A DNA stretch of 6,060 nt from Chloroflexota bacterium. Lineage in GTDB: Bacteria > Chloroflexota > Limnocylindria > QHBO01. The translations under genes and the position numbers were made by a program. How positions within the stretch are numbered: position 1 is the first letter of the stretch; each line of letters starts with the position of its first letter. Positions 1-5,320 of this stretch are shown here, piece after piece. The notes under the pieces are model-generated. The model did no database searches. It was not told the DNA's origin and was given only the letters and a program-made list of their open reading frames with translations. The stretch covers positions 1 through 6,060 of the forward strand of contig JAGXHP010000188.1 of NCBI GenBank assembly GCA_024636135.1, given 5' to 3'.

Positions 1-866
1 CGGTAGTCCTCCGCGGTGTACATCAGGCTGCCCTGAAGGCGCAGCTCCCGGTCTTGGACCAGGCCGGCCTGAATTTTCGGGTCGCTGCCGTAGACCCCGA
101 CGACGATCACGGTCGCCCCCTTGCGCAACGCGACGACCGCGCCACGCAGCGCGCCCTCGTTGCCGACGCACTCGAACACCACGTCGAAGCCGCGTTCGCC
201 GAGCGTCTCGAGCGCGGTGAACCCGAACCCCTGCGCGCTCTCACGCCGTGCAGCATCGAGGTCGCTCACCGTCACCTCGCCGCCGGCGGCACGCGCGACC
301 TGCGCGCAGAGCACTCCGATCGTTCCTGCGCCGATCACCGCCACGTCGCGTCCGCCGAGCGATCCGACGATCTGCTCGGCCAGACGCAGCGCGTGGGTCG
401 CGACGGCCACCGGTTCGACGAGCGCCCCTGCGGTGTCCGAAAGGACGTCGGGCAGTCGGTGCAGCCGGTCGAGCGGGGCGTTGAAGGCTTCGGCCATCCC
501 GCCGGGCGCCTGGAAGCCCATCACCCGGAGGTTCTCGCAGATGTTGTAGCGCCCCGCGCGGCAGGTCCGGCACTCGCCGCACGCCAGCGACGGCTCGAGC
601 GCCACGCGCGCACCGATCCACGCACGGTCAACGTCGTCGCCGACCGCCACCACCTCCGCCGCGATTTCGTGGCCGGGGAGCACCGGGTAGGTGACGAAGG
701 GATGATGGCCCGCGAGCACGTGCAGGTCGCTGCCGCAGATGCCGATGGTCAGCGGGCGCAGGCGCGCCTCGCCCGGTCGGGGCTCGGCCAGGTCGACCGG
801 CTCGAGCCGGAGGTCGTGGGGACCGTCGATCGTCACGCGCCGGGTGGTGCCTCGAGGCGAGCTCAC
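1..866 (-). CDS. Zinc-dependent medium-chain alcohol/polyol dehydrogenase, C-terminus cut by window edge
   Basis: Predicted cytoplasmic NAD(P)-dependent, zinc-requiring dehydrogenase of the sorbitol/threonine dehydrogenase branch; the visible part is 288 codons and the C-terminus lies beyond base 1. Seen: catalytic zinc ligands C44 (in GICGSDLH), H66-E67 (in PGHE) and E151 (in VEP); structural zinc cysteines C96, C99, C102 and C110; a Rossmann motif GAGTIG at 179-184; and D202 at the end of the second strand, which in this family favours NAD over NADP. The stretch from D202 to the next core strand (DVVFE, from 228) is about 11 residues shorter than in the neighbouring paralogue, so this is a compact nucleotide-binding domain. 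The start is a GTG whose GTGA overlaps the stop of the upstream dehydrogenase; its own Shine-Dalgarno is weak, so it probably depends on coupled translation. Inferred role: oxidation of the imported polyol or of a later intermediate. Substrate unknown. Confidence 0.9.
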   Translation of the reverse strand, partial: MSSPRGTTRRVTIDGPHDLRLEPVDLAEPRPGEARLRPLTIGICGSDLHVLAGHHPFVTYPVLPGHEIAAEVVAVGDDVDRAWIGARVALEPSLACGECRTCRAGRYNICENLRVMGFQAPGGMAEAFNAPLDRLHRLPDVLSDTAGALVEPVAVATHALRLAEQIVGSLGGRDVAVIGAGTIGVLCAQVARAAGGEVTVSDLDAARRESAQGFGFTALETLGERGFDVVFECVGNEGALRGAVVALRKGATVIVVGVYGSDPKIQAGLVQDRELRLQGSLMYTAEDY

Positions 867-1906
867 GAGCCCGCGACGTCGAACTGGACCTTCATCCGGT
901 CGGGATCGTGCTCGGCGAGCTCGAGGCCCGCCTCGAACTCCTGGAGGGGCACCGTGTGCGAGACCAGGGGCGCAACATTCACCACGCCCCCTTCGATCAT
1001 GGCGATCGCCTCCTGGAAGGTCCGGTTGATCGCGAACGTGCCGACCACACGAAGGTCGCGGCGGAACAGCTCGTACGGGGACAGCTGGAAGGTCGCCGAC
1101 TCGGGCGCGACGCCGAACACCCAGAGCGTGCCGGCCGGGCGCGCGTAGGCGATCGCGCCCTCCATGACCTTCGGGATCCCCGTCGCGTCCGCCACCAGCT
1201 CGAACCCGTGTGGGGCGGCGCTGCGGGTCGCTTCGGGGGTGAGCCCGTCCGCTTCGAACACGTGGTCGGCGCCGAGGCGGGCGGCCATCTCGAGCCGCTT
1301 CGCGGAGCGGTCGACCACCGTGACGCTCGAGGCGCCCGAGCCCTTGACCGCCTGCATCAGCAGGCAGCCCATCGGCCCGGCACCGAACACGATGGCGTGG
1401 TCTCCGGGTTGCACGTGCACGCGCTTGAGTCCCCACACGACGCAGGCGAGCGGCTCGATCAACGCGCCGTCCTGGAAGCTCAGGTCACCGATCGGGAACA
1501 CGTTGCGCTCGGGCGCCACCATGAAGTGGGCGAAGGCGCCGTTCGTGGTCACGCCCAGCGCCTTCAGGTCGTGGCACTGGTTGAACGCGTTGCGTTGGCA
1601 CTCCGGGCAGGTGAGGCAGGGAACGTTGGGATCGGCGGTGACCCTGTCGCCCACCTCGTAGCGGGTGACCTCGTCTCCCACCGCCACGACCGTTCCGGCG
1701 AACTCGTGGCCGGGGATGAGCGGAAACTTCGCCAGCTCGTAGTCGCCGTGCCAGATGTGGATGTCGGTACCGCAGACGCCGGCGCGCGCCACCTCGATCA
1801 GAACGTCGCGGGGCCCGGGGGTGGGACGCTCGGCCTCGATGATGCGGGACTGACGGGGCGCGGTGATCTGGGCGGCGGTCATGGAGTTCGTGGCGGTGCT
1901 GGTCAT
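863..1906 (-). CDS. Zinc-dependent medium-chain (polyol) dehydrogenase
   Basis: Complete 347-residue MDR-superfamily dehydrogenase, a normal length for sorbitol/L-iditol/arabitol dehydrogenase-like enzymes, expected to oxidise a secondary alcohol with NAD in the cytoplasm. Seen: N-terminal GroES-like domain with catalytic zinc ligands C45 (VCGTDIH), H67-E68 (PGHE) and E151 (IEP); structural zinc cysteines C97, C100, C103 and C111; Rossmann motif GAGPMG at 175-180; and D199 at the end of the second strand, consistent with NAD preference. Its ATG overlaps the stop of the second permease (ATGA), with GGGAG 7 bases upstream. A second in-frame ATG at codon 9 (1882) has no Shine-Dalgarno, so the first is preferred. 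Position directly after the transporter genes suggests it acts on the imported substrate. It is a clear paralogue, not a duplicate, of the following dehydrogenase. The exact substrate cannot be assigned. Confidence 0.94.
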   Translation of the reverse strand: MTSTATNSMTAAQITAPRQSRIIEAERPTPGPRDVLIEVARAGVCGTDIHIWHGDYELAKFPLIPGHEFAGTVVAVGDEVTRYEVGDRVTADPNVPCLTCPECQRNAFNQCHDLKALGVTTNGAFAHFMVAPERNVFPIGDLSFQDGALIEPLACVVWGLKRVHVQPGDHAIVFGAGPMGCLLMQAVKGSGASSVTVVDRSAKRLEMAARLGADHVFEADGLTPEATRSAAPHGFELVADATGIPKVMEGAIAYARPAGTLWVFGVAPESATFQLSPYELFRRDLRVVGTFAINRTFQEAIAMIEGGVVNVAPLVSHTVPLQEFEAGLELAEHDPDRMKVQFDVAGS

Positions 1907-2727
1907 TTGACGGCTCCCATCGTGAGGCCGGTGACGAGGTGGCGTTGCGCGACCCAGCCGGCGATCAGGACCGGCAACACGGCAGCGGTCGCAGCCGCCG
2001 ACATCTTGGCGAGGAACAGGTCGCCATACGCCGACTTGAACGTGCTGACGTAGACCGACAGGGGGGACGCGTCGCGGGTCGTGAGGTTGACGGCGAAGAA
2101 GAACTCGTTCCAGGTGAAGATCAGCGCCAGCAGACTGGTGGCAGCCAGGCCGGGGCCCAGCAGCGGAAGCAGGACGGACGTGAACTCCTGCCACAGGTTG
2201 GCGCCGTCCAGGCGTGCGGCCTCGATCAGCGCGAACGGCAGATCCTCCATGAACCCCGTGACCATCCAGACGACGAGGGGCAGGTTCATCCCGGCGAAGA
2301 CGATGATCAGCCCGAGGTGCGTGTCCAGAAGGTTGAAGTTGCGGAACAGCACGAACAGGGGCACGATCACGCCGGCGGGCGGGAGCATGCGGGTGCTCAT
2401 CATCCAGAGCATGCTGCCGTCGGAGCGCTCGGTCCGGTAGAACGCCATCGCGTAGGCGGCGGGCACGCCCAGCAGGATGGCCAGCAGCGTCGAGCCGACG
2501 GTGATGAGCGCGGTGTTCCCCATGAACTCGAGCAGCGGTCCGTTGAAGACGGATTGGACCCAGTTCTCGACCGTCGGCGTGAAGAACAGCTGCGGGGGAA
2601 AGGCGATCGCCATGGTTTCGGTCTTGAATGACGTCAGCACCATCCACAGCACGGGGAAGATCATCAGGAACGCAAGCAACAGGGTGACGACGTTCAGGGT
2701 CCAGCGGAGCGCGGGGGAGCGGATCAC
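1903..2727 (-). CDS. smoG: CUT1-type carbohydrate ABC transporter permease, SmoG/MalG-like
   Basis: Inner-membrane subunit (274 aa) that pairs with the preceding permease to form the channel of a binding-protein-dependent importer. Seen: a first membrane segment at about 11-31 leading into LTSFKTET, typical of MalG-type permeases; several further hydrophobic segments (about 73-95, 116-130, 137-158, 192-214, 243-261); and the cytoplasmic EAA loop, E169-A170-A171-x-x-D-G, followed by LLPLLGPG, which docks on the ATPase. The protein ends GAVK, as many MalG-type permeases do. Start chosen: a GTG at 2727 whose GTGA overlaps the stop of the upstream permease, with a good GGAGGG 6 bases before it. 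The TSFKTET and FTPTVENW segments resemble SmoG of sorbitol/mannitol transporters. The family call is secure; the specific symbol is by resemblance. Confidence 0.93.
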   Translation of the reverse strand: MIRSPALRWTLNVVTLLLAFLMIFPVLWMVLTSFKTETMAIAFPPQLFFTPTVENWVQSVFNGPLLEFMGNTALITVGSTLLAILLGVPAAYAMAFYRTERSDGSMLWMMSTRMLPPAGVIVPLFVLFRNFNLLDTHLGLIIVFAGMNLPLVVWMVTGFMEDLPFALIEAARLDGANLWQEFTSVLLPLLGPGLAATSLLALIFTWNEFFFAVNLTTRDASPLSVYVSTFKSAYGDLFLAKMSAAATAAVLPVLIAGWVAQRHLVTGLTMGAVK

Positions 2728-3668
2728 GAGGTGCCCTCCAGACGGTGGCGGCGGACCACCTGCAGGAAGAGGATCATCGCGACGTTCGCGAGGATGATGG
2801 CGAAGATGCCGTAGGCGGAGGCGCGGCCGATGTTGAAGCTGCTGAACGCCTCCAGGTAGATCTGGTACGGGAGATTCGTGGTCTGGATGCCGGGACCGCC
2901 GGAGGTGACGACGAAGATCTGACCGAAGACGCTGAGCACGAAGATCACTTCGAGCAGCAACGCGATCTCGATGAACCTGCGCAGGTGTGGAAGCGTGATG
3001 TTCACGAACATGCGGAGCGGCCCAGCACCGTCGAGCTGCGCGGCTTCGACGATCTCGTTGGGCAAGGACTGCAGTCCGGCCAGCAGGATCAGCATCACGA
3101 ACGGGATCCACTGCCACGACACGATGCCGATGATGGACAGCATGGGCGCGACCTCGACCAGGTAGACGCTCTGGATGCCGAGCACGCTACGGAAGACCCA
3201 GGCCGACAGCCCGTTCGACGGGTCGAGCAGCAGGAACTTCCAGACGATCGCGGCGGCCACCGGCATCACCAGGAACGGGCTGATCAACATCGTGCGGGCG
3301 ATAGCGCGTCCCGGGAACGGCCGATTGAGGAGCAGGGCGAACATCATGCCGAACACGAAGCTGAGGACGACGACCGATCCGGTCAGGAAGAGCGTGTTCC
3401 AGAGGATCGTCCAGAAGTCGGGGTTCGAGAGGATGCGGCTGAAGTTGCGCCACATGCCGTCCCAGCCGAGGAACCCGGTGCTGGTGGGCCGAAGCAGGTT
3501 CCAGTTGGTGAAGCTGTACCAGATCGTCATGGCGAAGGGGACCTGGGTGACGGCGATCAAGAAGACGATCGCCGGCGCCGAGAGGAACTTGCGACGTTCA
3601 CCCACGCGGCGTTTCGGCGCTGGGGCCGACGTGGTCGCGGCCGGCGGCGTCGGTTGAGAGCTGGCCAT
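2724..3668 (-). CDS. smoF: CUT1-type carbohydrate ABC transporter permease, SmoF/MalF-like
   Basis: Inner-membrane permease subunit (314 aa) of a carbohydrate/polyol importer. Seen: a Pro/Ala/Thr-rich cytoplasmic N-terminus (1-28), then a first hydrophobic segment (about 29-50) ending in the family pattern IWYSFTNWNLL; further segments at about 90-114, 125-146, 175-200, 235-255 and 283-303; and an EAA loop E208-A209-A210-x-x-D213-G214 followed by NITLPHL. The sequence SGGPG near 257-260 is a common landmark of the MalF/SmoF-type partner. The start ATG at 3668 has AGGAGG 6 bases upstream, which makes it firm. The stop overlaps the GTG of the second permease by four bases. Overall it resembles SmoF of sorbitol/mannitol systems; substrate is inferred mainly from the binding protein next door. 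Confidence 0.94.
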   Translation of the reverse strand: MASSQPTPPAATTSAPAPKRRVGERRKFLSAPAIVFLIAVTQVPFAMTIWYSFTNWNLLRPTSTGFLGWDGMWRNFSRILSNPDFWTILWNTLFLTGSVVVLSFVFGMMFALLLNRPFPGRAIARTMLISPFLVMPVAAAIVWKFLLLDPSNGLSAWVFRSVLGIQSVYLVEVAPMLSIIGIVSWQWIPFVMLILLAGLQSLPNEIVEAAQLDGAGPLRMFVNITLPHLRRFIEIALLLEVIFVLSVFGQIFVVTSGGPGIQTTNLPYQIYLEAFSSFNIGRASAYGIFAIILANVAMILFLQVVRRHRLEGTS

Positions 3669-3707
3669 GGGCTGCCTCCTCGCGATGGAGTCATCGACAA
3701 GATAGGG

Positions 3708-3735
3708 GGAGGGGATCGCCGCGGCGATCCCCTCC
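3708..3735 (-). terminator. Perfect 28-bp palindrome between binding-protein and permease genes (intra-operon hairpin)
   Basis: Two 13-base arms, GGAGGGGATCGCC and GGCGATCCCCTCC, flank a GC centre, giving a perfect GC-rich palindrome that starts 10 bases after the binding-protein stop codon. In the operon transcript it is followed by CCCTATCTTG, which is not a proper U-run, so a full intrinsic terminator is unlikely. Hairpins at this place, between a binding-protein gene and its permease genes, are known to stabilise the upstream mRNA or partly stop transcription, giving more binding protein than channel. That role is inferred here. The palindrome itself is certain. Confidence 0.65.
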
Positions 3736-3745
3736 GACGAGGAGC

Positions 3746-5071
3746 TCAGTAGTAGCCGGCGTCCTGCATCGCGTCGGCAGCGATGCGTTGCGCGCGCTCG
3801 AGCGCCCGGTCGACGGTGATGTCGCCGGAGAGCGCTTCGGCGACGATCTGTCCGACCTGGGCGCCGATCCCCTGGAACTCGGGAATCTGGACGAACTGGA
3901 TGCCGGGCGCGACCTGCGGCTCGGCGGTGGCGTCGGTCGGGTCGGCGTTCTGGATCGCCTGCAGCACCAGATCGGCGAATGGAGCCGCCTCCTGGTACTC
4001 CTCGCGCTCGTACGTGCTGATGCGCGTGCCGGGGGGCACCTGCGCCCAGCTCTCCTCCTGCGCCACGAGTTCGATGTAGTCCTTGCTCGTGGCCCACATC
4101 ATGAAGCGGAACGCCTCTTCGATGGCGTCGCTGGTGGTCGGGATCGCGAGGTTCCACGACCACAGCCACTGGTTGCCCTTAGGCACCGGACCGACCGGTG
4201 CGAGCGCGTGGCCCATGTCGTCGCCGACGGGCGAGTTGGCGAGGCAGCCGGCGGCCACGGTGGCGTCGACCCAGATCGCGGCCTGCCCCTGGCTCATCAG
4301 GTTGAGGCCTTCGGGGAAGCTGATGCCGGTGACCCCGGGCGGCCCGCACTCCTGCACGAGCTCGCTGTAGAAGGTGAGCGCTTCGTGCCACTCGGGCGTG
4401 TCGATCTGCGGCACGCCTTCCGCGTCGAACCACTGCCCGCCGAACGTGTTCACGACGGTGGTGATCGGGCCCATGTTGTCGCCCCAGCCGGGCTTGCCGC
4501 GCATCACGATGCCGTTGACGCCGTTCGCCGGATCGTGCACCTCGCAGGCGATGTCGCGAACCTCTTCCCAGGTGGGCTGTTCGGGCATCGTCAGGCCGGC
4601 TTCGGTGAGCATCGCTTCGTTGTACATGGTGAAGCTCGACTCGCCGTAGAACGGGACGGCGAACAGTTCGCCGTCGACCCTCAGGCCGTCCGCGATGGCG
4701 GGCAGCAGGTCGTCGAAGTCGTAGCCTGCAGCGGCGTCGGGGTACTGCTCGGCCAGGCCGTCGATCGACTCGATCCACTCGTTCTGACCCCACAGCGGCG
4801 TTTCGTACGCGCCGACGGTCACGATGTCGAACGACCCGCTCCCCGTGGCGATGTCGGTGGTGAGGCGCGAGCGCAGCGTGGCTTCGTCGAGGACCAGCCA
4901 CTCGACATTGATGTCGGGATTCTGCTCTTCGAACACCGATGAGAGCTCTTGCATGATCTGCATGTCGGGGTTGTTGACCGTTGCGATGGTGACGGTCGTC
5001 TGAGCGAAAGCGAAGCCCAGAGCGAGCGTCAGCGCGAAGACGAGCGTAGGCAGGAATATGCGTCGTGTCAT
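3746..5071 (-). CDS. smoE: Sugar/polyol ABC transporter periplasmic substrate-binding protein, SmoE-like
   Basis: Extracytoplasmic solute-binding protein (441 aa; normal length for the family) that captures the substrate and delivers it to the two permeases. Seen: a Sec signal peptide at 1-23 (basic TRR, hydrophobic core, AFA before Q24) without a lipobox cysteine, so the mature protein should be soluble in the periplasm. The mature start TIATVNNPDM, the segments PFYGESS, RGKPGWGDNM, GPPG and WVDATVAA, the WATSKDY block, the PPGTR block and IPEFQGIG resemble the sorbitol/mannitol-binding protein SmoE/MtlE group as I remember it. The C-terminus ends DAGYY. The ATG at 5071 has GGAGG 5 bases upstream, which fixes the start. 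It is the first gene of the operon, followed by a hairpin and then the permeases. Alternatives are other polyol or sugar ligands of the same CUT1 cluster; a family-1-type binding protein is secure. Confidence 0.92.
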   Translation of the reverse strand: MTRRIFLPTLVFALTLALGFAFAQTTVTIATVNNPDMQIMQELSSVFEEQNPDINVEWLVLDEATLRSRLTTDIATGSGSFDIVTVGAYETPLWGQNEWIESIDGLAEQYPDAAAGYDFDDLLPAIADGLRVDGELFAVPFYGESSFTMYNEAMLTEAGLTMPEQPTWEEVRDIACEVHDPANGVNGIVMRGKPGWGDNMGPITTVVNTFGGQWFDAEGVPQIDTPEWHEALTFYSELVQECGPPGVTGISFPEGLNLMSQGQAAIWVDATVAAGCLANSPVGDDMGHALAPVGPVPKGNQWLWSWNLAIPTTSDAIEEAFRFMMWATSKDYIELVAQEESWAQVPPGTRISTYEREEYQEAAPFADLVLQAIQNADPTDATAEPQVAPGIQFVQIPEFQGIGAQVGQIVAEALSGDITVDRALERAQRIAADAMQDAGYY

Positions 5072-5122
5072 GAGGTCCTCCAGCGGATTCTTGCTCCAGA
5101 TGAAACGGGCTTCGGGTCGCCA

Positions 5123-5136
5123 TGGCCTCGTGGCCA
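5123..5136. promoter_or_regulatory. LacI-family operator O1 (auxiliary, inside leader)
   Basis: TGGCCTCGTGGCCA is a 14-bp near-palindrome with a central CpG, with six of seven base pairs of symmetry kept. The same 14 bases, plus the preceding A, recur exactly at 5306-5320. LacI-family repressors insert a hinge leucine at a central CpG, so this architecture fits. It lies about 115-128 bases downstream of the predicted operon start, a position expected for a roadblock or looping auxiliary site. A degenerate copy overlaps it at 5131-5144. Confidence 0.65.
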
Positions 5137-5144
5137 CGAGGGCA
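5131..5144. promoter_or_regulatory. Possible degenerate operator overlapping O1
   Basis: TGGCCACGAGGGCA matches the reverse complement of O1/O3 at 13 of 14 positions and shares the six bases TGGCCA with O1. The two CpG centres are 8 bp apart, so two dimers probably could not bind both sites on one face at once. It keeps five of seven symmetric pairs. It may be a real second site or only a by-product of the larger palindrome at 5126-5141. Confidence 0.3.
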
Positions 5145-5241
5145 CTCGGTGTTCCATGGTCGGTACGCTCACACCCCTCTCTCGCTTCGGCGGGGAATCG
5201 CGGCCCACCCCCCACGCCTCGGCGGAACTCAAGATCACGGA

Positions 5242-5255
5242 TGGGCACGTGGCCA
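5242..5255. promoter_or_regulatory. LacI-family operator O2 over the transport-operon transcription start
   Basis: TGGGCACGTGGCCA has a central CpG and six of seven symmetric pairs; with flanking A and T it is a 16-bp palindrome with one mismatched pair. It differs from O1/O3 at only two positions. It starts just after the -10 box of the operon promoter and covers about -4 to +10 relative to the predicted start, a position where bound repressor would block RNA polymerase. Confidence 0.65.
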
Positions 5256-5257
5256 TG

Positions 5258-5286
5258 ACTGTAGGGCTGCCTCCCCGACCTGTCAA
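5258..5286 (-). promoter_or_regulatory. Predicted sigma-70-type promoter of the transport operon
   Basis: Read on the minus strand, a perfect -35 box TTGACA (5286-5281) is followed by exactly 17 bases and a -10 box TACAGT (5263-5258; four of six matches, including the key TA and final T). The predicted start is near 5251. The adjoining operator O2 and the correct direction toward the binding-protein gene support it. Confidence 0.7.
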
Positions 5287-5307
5287 CGCCTGAGACCTGT
5301 GTACTAT
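5280..5307 (+). promoter_or_regulatory. Predicted promoter of the lacI-type gene, leaderless
   Basis: CTGTCA (5280-5285; four of six matches to TTGACA), a 16-base spacer, and TACTAT (5302-5307; a TAnnnT -10 box). Six bases then precede the GTG at 5314, so the predicted transcript starts at or very near the start codon. The only GA-rich stretch upstream (around 5291-5295) is too far from the codon for a normal Shine-Dalgarno. The -35 box is on the same DNA as the -35 box of the opposing promoter, and operator O3 covers the predicted start. Confidence 0.5.
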
Positions 5308-5320
5308 GGCCTCGTGGCCA
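5307..5320. promoter_or_regulatory. LacI-family operator O3 over the regulator's own start codon
   Basis: TGGCCTCGTGGCCA is identical to O1, and its CpG centre falls between bases 5313 and 5314, the first base of the GTG start. It overlaps the last base of the -10 box and runs into codon 3, so it would occlude transcription initiation of the regulator gene and implies negative autoregulation. Confidence 0.65.

Larger units (their letters stand above)
5072..5251 (-). other. Predicted long 5' leader of the transport operon
   Basis: If transcription starts near 5251, as the promoter boxes suggest, the first gene has an untranslated leader of about 180 bases. It contains operator O1, a perfect 16-bp palindrome CCTCGTGGCCACGAGG at 5126-5141, a weak candidate 29-codon reading frame (5157 down to 5068), and the Shine-Dalgarno GGAGG at 5077-5081. 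I recognise no known riboswitch. A second promoter closer to the gene cannot be excluded, but I found no convincing boxes for one. Confidence 0.4.

Noticed and set aside
54..1148. Long plus-strand open frame (364 codons) opposite the two dehydrogenases
   Set aside because: Antisense shadow in GC-rich DNA; the minus-strand frame carries full zinc and Rossmann motifs, while this one is Arg/Asp/His-rich with no recognisable domain.
908..2053. Plus-strand open frame of 381 codons
   Set aside because: Opposite strand of the second-frame dehydrogenase gene; low-complexity composition and no motifs.
863..2647. Reading the dehydrogenase as a 594-residue fusion with an N-terminal extension
   Set aside because: The first 247 or so residues are out-of-frame permease sequence; a proper ATG with Shine-Dalgarno at 1906 gives a normal 347-residue enzyme.
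1903..3117. N-terminally extended (404-residue) version of the second permease
   Set aside because: The extension overlaps the first permease in another frame; GTG at 2727 with a strong Shine-Dalgarno gives the usual length.
3708..3735. Rho-independent terminator ending the operon after the binding-protein gene
   Set aside because: No U-run follows the stem on either strand, and the permease genes downstream clearly belong with the binding protein.
2745..3752. Plus-strand open frame of 335 codons, very rich in Asp, Glu, His and Arg
   Set aside because: Mirror of the hydrophobic permease gene on the other strand; the charged composition is what antisense of membrane-segment codons gives.
4087..4100. 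Operator-like TGGCCC near CpG inside the binding-protein gene
   Set aside because: Only a loose match to the operator half-site, within codons, and lacking symmetry.
3788..4942. Plus-strand open frame of 384 codons
   Set aside because: Antisense of the binding-protein gene, which has a signal peptide and clear family similarity.
5299..5313. Alternative GTG start at 5299 for the regulator, and an ATG at 5306
   Set aside because: The GTG lies upstream of the predicted -10 box and has no Shine-Dalgarno; the ATG is in a different frame.
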